DNA of 64,000 nucleotides. Origin: Methylocystis sp. H62. GTDB lineage: Bacteria > Pseudomonadota > Alphaproteobacteria > Rhizobiales > Beijerinckiaceae. The stretch covers positions 1 to 64,000 of the forward strand of contig NZ_JADNQZ010000048.1 in NCBI RefSeq assembly GCF_015709515.1. Direction: 5' to 3'. Positions 44,920 through 61,177 of this stretch are shown here, piece after piece. The notes under the pieces are model-generated. The model worked only from the letters and a program-made list of their open reading frames with translations, was not told where the DNA came from and made no database searches. How positions within the stretch are numbered: position 1 is the stretch's first letter; each line of letters begins with the position of its first letter. A program made the translations under genes and the position numbers.

Positions 44920-46437
44920 ATGAAAAAGATGCGCTCAATTTTTTTTGCGCTGGTCGCATTCAGCGCCGTTACGCTCTCGCTTCACGGTTTATGGGAGTCC
45001 GAAGCCGGTCTGGTGATCGAACGTCTTCACATCGGCGACATCCCTGTCACGGTGATGCGCAAGTTCGACAGTCCGCCGGCGCCGGCGATTGTGATCGCCC
45101 ACGGCTTTTCCGGCTCGCAGCAATTGATGGCGCCGATCGCAACGACGCTCGCGCGAAACGGCTATGTGGCGGTCACCTTCGACTTCTCCGGGCATGGCCG
45201 AAATCCGACGCCGATGCCGGGCGGACTCGCCAAACTCGAAACCAGTACGGCGGCGCTCCTCAAAGACATCGACGAGGTCGTGCGCTTCGCGCAGCGTCAG
45301 CCCTGGTCCGATGGGCGGGTCGCGCTTGTCGGCCATTCGATGGCCACGGATCTCGTCGTGCGTCACGCGATCCGCGATCCGCAGATCGCCGCGGTCGCAG
45401 CGCTGTCCTTCTTTGGCGAGGGCGTCACGCGCGACCAGCCAAAAAATCTCATCATCATCGACGGCGCATGGGAGTCGCAACGGCTGATCGACGCCGGCGC
45501 GCGCGTCGTTTCGCAGTCGGCTGACGCGCCCGCGCAGGCGGGCGCCACCTATGGCGACATCGCGCGTGGAACGGGGCGCCGGCTGGTGATCGCGCGGGGC
45601 GTCGAACATATCGGCGTTCTCTACAGTCGCGACGCGATGACCGAGACGCTCAATTGGATGAACGCCGTCTTCGGGAGAAGCGAGGCCGGCTATATCGACG
45701 CCCGCGGTCCCTGGCTCGCGCTGCTGTTTGCGGGCCTCGTCGCCTTGATGTGGCCGCTCGCGCATTTGCTACCGCGGGTCTCGCCGATTCCGCTTGGCGC
45801 AGGGCTGCCATGGCGGCGCTTGGCGCCCATCGCGATAGCGCCTGCATTGCTGACGCCGCTTATCTTATGGAAGGCGCCGACGAATTTCCTGCCGATCCTG
45901 CTCGGCGATTATCTCGTGGCTCATCTCGCGGTCTACGGCGTCCTGATATTTGCCGGCCTGTGGCTCGCACAGGGCGGCTTGCCCGTCTTTCGGCCGCCGC
46001 GATGGAGGCCTCTGCTTGTGGCGGCGGCGGCGCTTGCCGCTATGTACACGCTCGTTCTCGGCCTGCCGCTCGACGCCTATGTCATCTCTTACCTGCCGAC
46101 CGGCGTTCGCGCGCCGCTTGTCCCAATAATGTTTATCGGTTGCGCGCTCTATTTTCTCGCGGACGAATGGCTGACGCGCGGCCCTGGCGCCGCGCCGGGC
46201 GGCTATCTCTTCAGCAAGTTCTGCTTCATCGCCTCACTTGCGATCGCGGTGGCGCTGAATCCAAGGCGGCTGTTCTTCCTCGTCATTATCGCCATCGTCA
46301 TCGTCATTCTGCTGACGGTCTATGGCCTCGTCGGGAGATGGCTCTATGCGCGCACCCGCGATCCCCGCGTCGGCGCGCTCGGCGCAGCCTTCGGACTCGC
46401 CTGGGCGCTGGCCGTCACGTTCCCGATCGTCGACTGA
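44920..46437 (+). CDS. Membrane-anchored alpha/beta hydrolase in the PGC
   Basis: A 505-aa protein. A Lys-rich signal-anchor (MKKMRSIFFALVAFSAVTLSLHGL) precedes an alpha/beta hydrolase domain (HGFSGSQQLMAPIATTLARNGYVAVTFDFSGHGRNP, nucleophile LVGHSMATDLVVRHA, His in GVEHIGVLY). From about residue 265 on there are seven or so hydrophobic segments. The fusion of a soluble hydrolase to a polytopic C-terminal domain is unusual, and its substrate is unknown. Its location among bch genes suggests pigment or lipid processing, but this is inference. Start ATG 44920 has only a weak ribosome-binding site. Confidence 0.8.
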   Translation: MKKMRSIFFALVAFSAVTLSLHGLWESEAGLVIERLHIGDIPVTVMRKFDSPPAPAIVIAHGFSGSQQLMAPIATTLARNGYVAVTFDFSGHGRNPTPMPGGLAKLETSTAALLKDIDEVVRFAQRQPWSDGRVALVGHSMATDLVVRHAIRDPQIAAVAALSFFGEGVTRDQPKNLIIIDGAWESQRLIDAGARVVSQSADAPAQAGATYGDIARGTGRRLVIARGVEHIGVLYSRDAMTETLNWMNAVFGRSEAGYIDARGPWLALLFAGLVALMWPLAHLLPRVSPIPLGAGLPWRRLAPIAIAPALLTPLILWKAPTNFLPILLGDYLVAHLAVYGVLIFAGLWLAQGGLPVFRPPRWRPLLVAAAALAAMYTLVLGLPLDAYVISYLPTGVRAPLVPIMFIGCALYFLADEWLTRGPGAAPGGYLFSKFCFIASLAIAVALNPRRLFFLVIIAIVIVILLTVYGLVGRWLYARTRDPRVGALGAAFGLAWALAVTFPIVD

Positions 46438-46709
46438 ATCTTGCGCGGCTCCCACCGAAGCGCGAGATCGGCGAGATGCGCCAGGAAGGCCATAGCGAGA
46501 CTTGCGGCGATCGCCAGCCCCGGCGCGCCCGCGAGGGCGCAGCGCAGCGCGACGAGCAGAGCCGCCCCAGCTAGAAGATTGCAGAGAAAGCCGGCTGGCG
46601 GCGGCCCGCGCCGGGTGAGTGTTCGCAGACCAAGAATGCCGATGGCTTCGAGCGCCACGAGGATCAAGATCCAGTCGATGAGTTGCGGGTCTGCCACGAA
46701 GGCGCTCAT
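46344..46709 (-). CDS. Unknown 121-aa membrane protein coupled to tspO
   Basis: Not recognised by family. Three to four hydrophobic stretches are visible: IDWILILVALEAIGILGLRTL, FLCNLLAGAALLVALRCALA and LAIAASLAMAFLAHLADLALRW. ATG 46709 overlaps the tspO stop (ATGA), good evidence that it is real. Its last ~30 codons overlap the 3' end of the convergent hydrolase gene by 94 bases and are Ala/Ser/Pro-rich, so the functional protein may effectively end near LRWEPRK. It belongs to the bchG-bchP-tspO operon. Confidence 0.65.
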   Translation of the reverse strand: MSAFVADPQLIDWILILVALEAIGILGLRTLTRRGPPPAGFLCNLLAGAALLVALRCALAGAPGLAIAASLAMAFLAHLADLALRWEPRKIQSTIGNVTASAQASPKAAPSAPTRGSRVRA

Positions 46710-47239
46710 GCGCGTTCCGCCGGGCGTTTGGCCTTGGGCCAATAGGTTGCGAAGGGCTTGTTCAGTTCGACCATGCGCCAGTTGAGACAGCCCGCGAAGC
46801 TGACCCAGGCGAGATAGGGCAGCAGCAATGCCGCTGCGAAGGTCGAGATCGCGCCGACGGCGATGACGAGCGACAGGACCGACAGCCACAGGAAAACGAG
46901 TTCGACGAGCGCCCAGTCGGGCCGCCGCAGCTTGAAGAACAGCGGGCTCCAGGCGATGTTCAGCACGGCGTTGATCGCAAAGAGCGCCAAAAGCCGCACC
47001 CGCGCCCCATCGTCCGGCGCCTGCTCCCAGGCGAGAACGCCGCTCGCCGCGGTCAGCAAAAAGATCAGCGTCCAGGCCGGGCCGAACAGCCAGTTTGGCG
47101 GACGCCAGGGCGGAAAATTCAAGCCCTCGTACCATTCGCTGATGTCCGTCGCGAGGCCGCCGATCATCGCCACGAGCGCGACGATCGCGGTCGCCACAGC
47201 GACAAGGGTCCAGCGATCGGCGGCGAGCGAGTCCATCAT
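46706..47239 (-). CDS. tspO: TspO/MBR family tryptophan-rich sensory protein
   Basis: A 177-aa five-helix membrane protein. Conserved WYEGLNFPPWRPPNWLFGPAWTLIFLLTAASGVLAWEQA, NAVLNIAWSPLFFKLRRPDWALVELVFLWLSVL and PYLAWVSFAGCLNWRMVELN match TspO. In purple bacteria it modulates tetrapyrrole export or degradation and photosynthesis gene expression in response to oxygen. The start ATG 47239 overlaps the bchP stop (ATGA). Confidence 0.95.
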   Translation of the reverse strand: MMDSLAADRWTLVAVATAIVALVAMIGGLATDISEWYEGLNFPPWRPPNWLFGPAWTLIFLLTAASGVLAWEQAPDDGARVRLLALFAINAVLNIAWSPLFFKLRRPDWALVELVFLWLSVLSLVIAVGAISTFAAALLLPYLAWVSFAGCLNWRMVELNKPFATYWPKAKRPAERA

Positions 47240-48420
47240 GGCGAGGCGAGCCTCAGGAGATGGGCGAGGTCCTTGAAGAAGATGCGCACATGCGCCATCG
47301 GATCCGCGCGCACGAGCTCCTTGTTCATATAGGCCTCCCAGGTGAGGCGCTGAACGTCGGGATCCTTGCAGATAGTGACGAAGGCTTCGCGCAGCCGATC
47401 GTTGCGATACCAGAAATATTGCATCATCCCGAGAATGAAGAAGACCCGCCCGTGCAGCTTCATGAAACGCTTGCGCGCCATCGAGAGCGCGCGCGCGTCT
47501 CCCGTGCGCAGGCATTCTTCGACAGAGTCGGCCGAAAGTCGGCCGCCGAGCATGGCGTAATAAATGCCTTCGCCCGACGCGGGCGCGACGACGCCAGCCG
47601 CATCGCCGGCGAGAATGACGTCGCGGCCATTGTCCCAGCGCTTGAGCGGTTTTAAGGGAATCGGCGCGCCTTCGCGGCGCACGGTCGATGCATCGGAGAG
47701 GCCTGTGCCGTCTCGCAGATCGCGCACGGAGTCTTTAAGTGAAAAACCCTTGTTGGCGCTTCCCGTGCCGACGCTCATCGTGTCGCCATGCGGGAAAATC
47801 CAGGCGTAGAAATCCGGCGAGAGCGCGCCGCGATAATGAATCTCGCAGCGATCCGGGTCGCTCGATTCAGCGGGCGGCGTTTCGATGACTTCATGATAGG
47901 CGAAGACGAAGCGCGTCTTATCGGCGCCGGGCACTTCCTGGCGGCCGACCTGCGAAAGCGCGCCGTCGGCGCCGATGACGATGCGCGCGCGCAGAGTTCT
48001 CGGCTGGGCATCGCCCTTTGCGCGATACTGCACGCGCGCAACGCCGTCCGCGTCGCGCGTGATCCTCTCATAGGCGCCTGTCAGGCGGGTCGCGCCATAA
48101 GAGGCGGCGCGGCAGCGCAGCCATTCGTCGAATTCGCAGCGGTCGACCATGCCGACGAAGCCGCCCTTGATCGGCATGTCGACGGCGACGCCTTTGGGGG
48201 AAATCATCCGCGCCGAGGAGACGCGCGCTTTCAGCAGATGATCGGGTATGCCGAAGTCGCGGATGAGCCGGGGCGGAATGGCGCCGCCGCACGGCTTGAT
48301 GCGGCCTGCCTTGTCAATGAGCGCGACGTTGCGGCCGCGCCGCGCGAGATCATGCGCGGCCGTCGCGCCTGCCGGTCCGCCGCCGACGACAGCAACGTCA
48401 AAGAGCGCGTCTTCACTCAT
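47236..48420 (-). CDS. bchP: Geranylgeranyl-bacteriochlorophyll reductase BchP
   Basis: A 394-aa FAD-dependent reductase that converts the geranylgeranyl tail to phytyl. N-terminal VAVVGGGPAGATAAHDLARRGRNVALIDKAGRIKPCGGAIPPRLIRDF is diagnostic, and VILAGDAAGVVAPASGEGIYYAMLGGRLSADSV is the second FAD motif. It follows the PucC-family gene by 11 bases. Confidence 0.96.
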   Translation of the reverse strand: MSEDALFDVAVVGGGPAGATAAHDLARRGRNVALIDKAGRIKPCGGAIPPRLIRDFGIPDHLLKARVSSARMISPKGVAVDMPIKGGFVGMVDRCEFDEWLRCRAASYGATRLTGAYERITRDADGVARVQYRAKGDAQPRTLRARIVIGADGALSQVGRQEVPGADKTRFVFAYHEVIETPPAESSDPDRCEIHYRGALSPDFYAWIFPHGDTMSVGTGSANKGFSLKDSVRDLRDGTGLSDASTVRREGAPIPLKPLKRWDNGRDVILAGDAAGVVAPASGEGIYYAMLGGRLSADSVEECLRTGDARALSMARKRFMKLHGRVFFILGMMQYFWYRNDRLREAFVTICKDPDVQRLTWEAYMNKELVRADPMAHVRIFFKDLAHLLRLASP

Positions 48421-48431
48421 CAGCGGCTCCT

Positions 48432-49757
48432 TTAGGACTGCGCCGTCGCGATATGCGGCGGCAATGGCGCGCTCGCGCGCGGGGGCCGTGGCGCGGCGAC
48501 TCGGCTCGCGAGCGCGGCCGAGACGACGAAAAGCAGGGCTTCGCCGACAAAAACGAGCGAATAGGCCGCAAGCGGCGTCGCGACGGCGAGTTTCGCGAGA
48601 TCGACCAGAACCGTCGCGCTAAAGCCGCCGAGGCCGAAGGCGACGGCCTGCGCAGCGCCCCACAGCCCCATGCGCGTGCCCGTGCGCTGGTGCGCGCCTG
48701 CGCCCGCAAGACCCATCATTGAACCAATCGCGGCGACCGCGAAAGCGCCGTTTGAAATGCCGAGCGCGAAGACAGATGCGCGCAGCGCCAGTGAGAATCC
48801 GGCGTAGCCGCTTGCCGCCACGCAGATGAGCGAAGCGGCTGACGCGGCGCAGCCGGCGACGGTCCACATCCGCAGCGAGCCCAGACGCGGTCCGCCAATC
48901 CCGGTCGCGGCGAATGCGACGCCGATCATTCCGAATAGAACGCCGCCGTGCTGGAGGCCAGCGAGCTTCGTTGTCGATCCCGGAGTCATGCCGAAGACGA
49001 CGCCGGCGTAGGGCTCAACGAGCAGTTCCTGCATACTGTAGGCGAGCATCGAAACGAAGATGAAGATGGTGAACCGGCGCGCCGCCGATTCGCTCCACAC
49101 CTGCATGAAGGCCGTACGGAAGGGCGGCCTCTGCGCCGCCGAAACCGGCGATGGGGCGTCCGTCTCCAAGCCAATGACGGCGATCGTCGCCGTCAACCAG
49201 GCCACGGAGCAGACGCAGGCCGTGACAACGACGAGGCGCTGCATCGAAAAGGGGTCAAGAAAGTGCCCTGCGAGCGGCGCGCTCACCGCGAAGCCGAGGA
49301 TCATCATCACCCACACGGTCGTCGCGGCGGCGGCGCGGCGCTCAGGCGCCACGCGCGTCGCCAGCATGGCGAGCACCGACGTGCCGGCGGCGCCTGCCCC
49401 CATGCCCACCAGAAGAAAGGCGAGGGCGGCGAGCGCCAGACCTGCGACGAGGTTTGTCGCGGCAAGCGCAGTGGCGAGCGCTGCGCCGACGCCGCCGAGC
49501 GCCAACGCCGCGAGGCCGCCGACAATCCAGGGCGTGCGACGCCCGCCGACGTCGGCGCCATATCCCCAGGCGGGGCGCAGAACCTGGATCGCGTAATGCG
49601 AGGCGACCAGCGCTCCAGGCACAAAGGCCGGCAACGCGAGTTCCACCGCCATCACGCGATTGATGGTCGAGGTCATCAGAACGACCACGGCGCCGAGCGC
49701 GGTTTGGACAAGTCCGAGCCGGATAATGCCGGACCAAGCGAGCGGCGGCGCGTTCAT
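48432..49757 (-). CDS. PucC/BCH family membrane protein (ORF428/Bch2 type)
   Basis: A 441-aa, about 12-helix MFS-like protein of the PucC family: LGLVQTALGAVVVLMTSTINRVMAVELALPAFVPGALVASHYAIQVLRPAWGYGADVGGRRTPWIVGG, with the MQELLVEPYAGVVFGMTPG motif also seen in LhaA. Members assemble antenna complexes or deliver bacteriochlorophyll. Located between bchG and bchP as in other PGCs, it corresponds to the bch2/G115-type member rather than lhaA, which is at 61174. Confidence 0.9.
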   Translation of the reverse strand: MNAPPLAWSGIIRLGLVQTALGAVVVLMTSTINRVMAVELALPAFVPGALVASHYAIQVLRPAWGYGADVGGRRTPWIVGGLAALALGGVGAALATALAATNLVAGLALAALAFLLVGMGAGAAGTSVLAMLATRVAPERRAAAATTVWVMMILGFAVSAPLAGHFLDPFSMQRLVVVTACVCSVAWLTATIAVIGLETDAPSPVSAAQRPPFRTAFMQVWSESAARRFTIFIFVSMLAYSMQELLVEPYAGVVFGMTPGSTTKLAGLQHGGVLFGMIGVAFAATGIGGPRLGSLRMWTVAGCAASAASLICVAASGYAGFSLALRASVFALGISNGAFAVAAIGSMMGLAGAGAHQRTGTRMGLWGAAQAVAFGLGGFSATVLVDLAKLAVATPLAAYSLVFVGEALLFVVSAALASRVAAPRPPRASAPLPPHIATAQS

Positions 49758-49767
49758 TCGATGTCCC

Positions 49768-50637
49768 CTATCCGCGCATGGCGAAAGCGCTGACCAGCAT
49801 GCCGAGCACGTAAAGAGTCGTGCCGGTGGCGTTATAGAAGGGCGCCTGTTCGCGCGGATGTGCGAGAAGTCTGCGCATCAGCGCGAATTGTCCGGCGAGC
49901 AGCGCCGCGACGATCGCCGCATAAACAGGGCGCTCCCAATAGGCGAGCAGTCCGACGACGACGAACTGCGGCGCCGCCATGACGTAGCAGGCGAAGCGCG
50001 CCGCTTCATTGACGCCGAGCTGCACCGGCAATGACAGAACGCCCATGCGACGGTCGCCGTCGACCGACTTGAAGTCATTCAGGGTCATGATGCCGTGCGC
50101 GCCGAAGCTATAGAGCAGGGCGAGCGCGATGATGCGCCAATCGGGAAGCGCGGCCGCCATCACGGCGGCGCCGGTGAACCAGGGCAGGCCTTCGTAACAA
50201 AGCGCGACGGCGGAATTGCCCCACCAGCCATTCTGCTTCAGTCGCAGCGGCGGCGCGCTATAGATCCAGGCGAGAACGAGGCCGAGCACCGCGGCGGCGA
50301 ACACCCAAAGGCCGAGCGCCGCCGCGACGGCGAGCGACAATACGGTCCAGAGGCAGGCGATGTAGAAGCCCCAGCGGCCGGGAATGCGCCCCGAGGGAAT
50401 TGGCCGGTTCGGCTCGTTGATGGCGTCGACGTGACGATCATACCAGTCGTTGACGGCCTGGCTCGTGGCGCAAACCAGCGGCCCGGCGAGAACCACGCCG
50501 GCGAGCGCAAAGGACCAGCGAGAGAGCGGCGAGACGCCGGACGATACGATGCCGCAGGCGAAGGCCCACATCGGCGCGAACCATGTGATGGGCTTGAGAA
50601 GCTCGAGAACGGCGGCAGGTTTCGGCGTCTGCATCAT
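49768..50637 (-). CDS. bchG: Bacteriochlorophyll synthase BchG
   Basis: A 289-aa UbiA-family prenyltransferase that attaches geranylgeranyl diphosphate to bacteriochlorophyllide. Signature AVNDWYDRHVDAINEPNRPIPSGRI (first Asp-rich motif) and GIMTLNDFKSVDGDRRMGVLSLPV (second), with about eight helices. Tandem ATGs (50637, 50634) have no Shine-Dalgarno. The upstream TTGACA-N17-TAGCGT promoter places the transcript start at the ATG. Confidence 0.96.
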   Translation of the reverse strand: MMQTPKPAAVLELLKPITWFAPMWAFACGIVSSGVSPLSRWSFALAGVVLAGPLVCATSQAVNDWYDRHVDAINEPNRPIPSGRIPGRWGFYIACLWTVLSLAVAAALGLWVFAAAVLGLVLAWIYSAPPLRLKQNGWWGNSAVALCYEGLPWFTGAAVMAAALPDWRIIALALLYSFGAHGIMTLNDFKSVDGDRRMGVLSLPVQLGVNEAARFACYVMAAPQFVVVGLLAYWERPVYAAIVAALLAGQFALMRRLLAHPREQAPFYNATGTTLYVLGMLVSAFAMRG

Positions 50638-50640
50638 GCG

Positions 50641-50681
50641 ACGCTATGCTTGACGCGAATTTATGTCAATGTAGATTTACA
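50641..50681 (-). promoter_or_regulatory. bchG promoter with PpsR operator
   Basis: TGTCAATGTAGATTTACA (50664-50681) is a TGT-N12-ACA operator. On the minus strand its end supplies TTGACA (50664-50669) as -35, followed after 17 bases by TAGCGT (50641-50646) as -10. The predicted start falls on the bchG ATG codons. The site also lies just after the ppsR2 stop, so it governs bchG onward. Confidence 0.75.
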
Positions 50682-50702
50682 CATGACTGTCAGGCTTGGC
50701 GG

Positions 50703-52145
50703 TCACTCGCCGTCGCCCGGCGCTTCGTCGTCGTCGAGGTCGCCAAGCCCGTAGCGGCGCAGCTTGGTGTAGAGACCCTGGCGGCTGAGGCCGAGCATTT
50801 CGGCCGCCGAGGCGCGATTGTCATGCGTCAGCTCCAGCGCGGCTTCGATGCACAATCGTTCGATGAGATCGGTGGTCTCGCGCACAAGATTCTTCAGCGG
50901 CACGCGGCCCACAAGATCGGCGAACTGCTCGGCGGTTCGCGGCAGCTCATGGCCGCCGAGCCGCTCGCGGCCGGCGCGCCAGCCGGCGCTGCGGATGCAA
51001 AAGCCAAGATAGTGGCGTGCGCCCTCGGCGACGTCGACGGCGGAGATCTCGACATCTTCGGAGGAGCCGTATTGGCCGCGCGCGAGCGTCGAGAAATGGC
51101 GCACGACGCCATGCGTCTGGAGATTGGCGAAGAGCACCTCGGCGTCGACCCCGGGCCGCCCGATCCAGCGCTCGATCGGTTCGCCGCGCAACTGTTCCTC
51201 CGACCCCGCTTGCGCCAGATCCACGAAAGCCGCATTGGCGGCGAGAATCCGCCGGTTGCTGTCGGTCAACGCAAAGGCGTCCGGCATCCGCTCGAGCGCG
51301 TTGAGCATGCCGGTCTTTTCGCCCGAGAGCGCCGTTGCGCCGCCCATCCGCGACAGTATGACAATGATGTTGGCGGCGCCGTCCTGCCGAAACAGCGCGC
51401 CAGAAAGCAGCAGCGATTCCCTGCTTTCGGCGAGCTGGGCGTGGACATTGTCGACGCGCGGCGCGACGAGCAGCGCGGTGACGAAAGACTGCGCGGCGCG
51501 GCGGCTCGCCTCGTCGAAGAGATCGCCGAAGGCGGCGCCGACGATTTTTTTGGGGGCTTTGCCGACCAGCGCGACCGCCGCGGGATTGGCTTCGGCGATC
51601 CGACTGCCGGCGCCGTCGAGGATAAGAATCGCCTCTGAGGAGAGCTGGAACAGCAGCCGATAGCGCTTCTCGGCGTTGCGGATGCGGTGATATTCGCGCT
51701 CCATCTCCTGTTGCGCCTCGGCGACGCGCTGCTGCAGCGCGGCGAGCGGCCGAAGATCGCGGCCGAACGCGACGATCGCGCCGCCGGCTGCGGCCCGCAC
51801 GGCGGTGTAGCGGACCGGGAGGTCCGGACCCGAAGCTGACGGATGGTTGACCTGCCGCCCGCGCGGGGTCGTCCCCTTTTGCGCGTCGCGCAGCAGCGCT
51901 TCGATTTTCGGCCGGCTCTCGATTGTCACCGTATCGATCCAAGGTCGACCGACCCATTCGCGCACGGGCGCATTGCATTCCGCGCTGGCCGCCGCGTCGA
52001 CGATGACGCCTTTCGCGTCAACGATGAGCGTCAAATCCGCGGCTGCGGCGAGAAGGCCGGCGATTCCTTGCGCATCGAGCGCGCCGAGCCGTGCGTCGGC
52101 GCTGAGAAATCCCGTCGTGGTCGCGGAGGAGGGCGCGTCGCTCAC
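50703..52145 (-). CDS. ppsR: PpsR/CrtJ transcriptional repressor (Cys-containing copy)
   Basis: A 480-aa regulator: N-terminal PAS (DLTLIVDAKGVIVDAAASAEC), long coiled linker (LAALQQRVAEAQQEMEREYHRIRNAEKRY), two further PAS domains (LFQLSSEAILILDGAG..., ERMPDAFALTDSNRRIL...) and a C-terminal Fis-type HTH (ASAAEMLGLSRQGLYTKLRRYG). Cys432 in the HTH helix ERLCIEAALEL corresponds to the redox-active Cys of Rhodobacter PpsR. This copy is therefore the likely oxygen-responsive repressor of the TGT-N12-ACA sites. It is separated from bchG by 65 bases containing an operator. Confidence 0.95.
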   Translation of the reverse strand: MSDAPSSATTTGFLSADARLGALDAQGIAGLLAAAADLTLIVDAKGVIVDAAASAECNAPVREWVGRPWIDTVTIESRPKIEALLRDAQKGTTPRGRQVNHPSASGPDLPVRYTAVRAAAGGAIVAFGRDLRPLAALQQRVAEAQQEMEREYHRIRNAEKRYRLLFQLSSEAILILDGAGSRIAEANPAAVALVGKAPKKIVGAAFGDLFDEASRRAAQSFVTALLVAPRVDNVHAQLAESRESLLLSGALFRQDGAANIIVILSRMGGATALSGEKTGMLNALERMPDAFALTDSNRRILAANAAFVDLAQAGSEEQLRGEPIERWIGRPGVDAEVLFANLQTHGVVRHFSTLARGQYGSSEDVEISAVDVAEGARHYLGFCIRSAGWRAGRERLGGHELPRTAEQFADLVGRVPLKNLVRETTDLIERLCIEAALELTHDNRASAAEMLGLSRQGLYTKLRRYGLGDLDDDEAPGDGE

Positions 52146-54359
<2,214 letters not shown>

Positions 54360-54362
54360 GCC

Positions 54363-55863
54363 ATGCAGCTGACGCTCTGGACCTATGAAGGACCGCCGCA
54401 TGTCGGCGCCATGCGCGTCGCCGCCGCCATGCGCGGCTTGCATTACGTGCTGCATGCGCCGCAGGGCGACACCTATGCCGATCTTCTTTTCACGATGATC
54501 GAACGGCGCGATACGCGCCCTCCCGTGACCTATACGACGTTCCAGGCGCGCGACCTCGGCGCCGACACGGCGGAACTGTTCAAGAGCGCGGCGCGCGAGG
54601 CCTATGAGCGTTTCTCCCCCCAGGCGATGATCGTCGGGGCGTCCTGCACGGCGGAGCTGCTGCAGGACGACCCCGGCGGTCTCGCCAAGGCGCTCGACCT
54701 GCCGTGTCCCGTCATTCCGCTCGAACTGCCCGCCTATCAGAAAAAGGAGAACTGGGGCGCGTCGGAGACGTTTTATCGTCTCGTGCGCAGCCTTGCCGGC
54801 GCGCGCCGCGACAGGCCATTACGCGATTGCAAGAGCTGCAATATTCTTGGGCCCACGGCGCTGGGCTTTCGTTGCCGCGATGACGTGCGCGAGATCGCAA
54901 AACTGCTCGCTGCGCTCGGCGTCGACGTCAATGTCATCGCGCCGCTTGGCGCAAGTCCGAAGGATCTGACGCGCCTCGGCGACGCCGATTTCAATGTGCT
55001 CCTTTATCCGGAAATCGGGCTCGCCGCCGCGCAATGGCTGGAGCGCGCGCATGGCCAGCCCTTCACCCGCAGCATTCCGATCGGCGTCGGCGCGACGCGC
55101 GACTTCATCGCTGAAGTCGCCCGGATGGCCGAGGTCGATCCCGCGTCGGCGTTGGAGACGAATGACTCTCGTCTGCCTTGGTATTCGCGCTCGGTCGATT
55201 CGACCTACCTCACCGGTAAGCGCGTCTTCATCTTCGGCGACGCGACGCACGCCATCGCCGCCGCGCGCATCGCGCAAGATGAGCTCGGCTTCGAGGTCGT
55301 CGGCCTTGGAACCTATGCGCGCGAATTTGCGCGCGACGTTCGCGAGGCCGCCGCGCGCTACGGGGTCGAGGCGCTCGTCACCGACGACTATCTCGACGTC
55401 GAAGCGAAAGTCGCCGAACTGCAGCCCGAACTCGTGCTCGGAACGCAGATGGAGCGTCATATCGCCAAGCGGCTCGGTCTTCCCTGCGCGGTGATCTCGG
55501 CGCCCGTGCATGTGCAGGATTTCCCTGCCCGCTACTCGCCGCACATGGGCTTCGAAGGCGCGAATGTGATCTTCGATTCATGGGTGCATCCGCTGATGAT
55601 GGGCCTTGAGGAGCATCTTCTGACGATGTTCCGCGACGACGCCGAGTTCCATGACGCCGCCGCGCCCTCGCATCTTGGCGAGAAGCAGCCACACCGGCAG
55701 CCGTCCGCGGCGGCGGTCGTGAGCGACATCATCCTCGCCTGGGCCGACGACGCCGAGAAGGAGCTCAAGAAGATCCCCTTCTTCGTGCGCGGCAAAGCGC
55801 GCCGGAACACCGAGAAATTCGCCGCCGAGCGCGGCCTTTCGACTATCACCGTCGAGACGCTCT

Positions 55864-55892
<29 letters not shown>
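54363..55892 (+). CDS. bchB: Light-independent protochlorophyllide reductase subunit BchB
   Basis: A 509-aa NifK-like subunit starting [20 protein letters not shown]. Asp36 (in [11 protein letters not shown]) is the unusual fourth ligand of the NB [4Fe-4S] cluster and is conserved, as is Cys in [13 protein letters not shown]. The C-terminal [49 protein letters not shown] is diagnostic, followed by a small helical domain ending KAHFAR. Three bases after bchN. Confidence 0.97.
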
Positions 55893-60475
<4,583 letters not shown>

Positions 60476-60476
<1 letters not shown>

Positions 60477-61177
60477 TGACGACGCCAAGCTATGTCGCCA
60501 GACGCGGCGAACTCGAGGCCTATTTCGACCGGACCGCCGTCGAGGCGTGGAAGCGCCTGACCTCCGACGCGCCGGTGAATCGGATTCGCGCCACGGTGCG
60601 CGCCGGCCGTGAGGCCATGCGCAACCGGCTGTTGTCCTGGCTGCCGCAGGACCTTCGTGGCCAGCGCTTGCTCGACGCCGGTTGCGGCACGGGCGCTTTG
60701 GCGATTGAGGCGGCGCGTCGCGGCGCCGAGGTCATCGCGGTCGATCTTTCGCCGACGCTGATCGGTCTGGCGCAGGAGCGCGCGCCGCGCGATTTCGGCG
60801 CGGGCCGCGTGACCTTCGCCGTCGGCGACATGCTGAATCCGGCCTTTGGGCGTTTCGATCATGTCGTCGCCATGGACAGTCTGATCCATTACGAGGGCGC
60901 CGATATCGCGCGAACGCTCGCCGCTTTGGCGCCGCGCGTCGACGGCAGGCTGATCTTCACCATCGCGCCGCGCACGGCGGCTCTTGCGGCGATGCACGCC
61001 CTCGGACAGCTGTTCCCGCGCGGCAATCGATCCCCGGCCATTGCGCCGATCTCGCTTTCTTCACTCGAACGCCACATGGCGGCGCAGAGCGCGCTCGGCG
61101 ATTGGCGCGTCGCGCAAACCGGGAAGGTCGTGAGCGGCTTTTACATCTCGCAGGCTGTGGAGGCGCGACGCTCATGA
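60476..61177 (+). CDS. bchM: Mg-protoporphyrin IX methyltransferase BchM
   Basis: A 233-aa SAM methyltransferase that esterifies the C13 propionate. RRGELEAYFDRTAVEAWKRLTSDAPVNRIRATVRAGREAMR is the family N-terminus; SAM motif RLLDAGCGTGALAIEAARRGAEVIAVDLSPTLIGLAQ; then MLNPAFGRFDHVVAMDSLIHY. ATG 60476 shares one base with the bchL stop. Its end overlaps lhaA. Confidence 0.96.
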
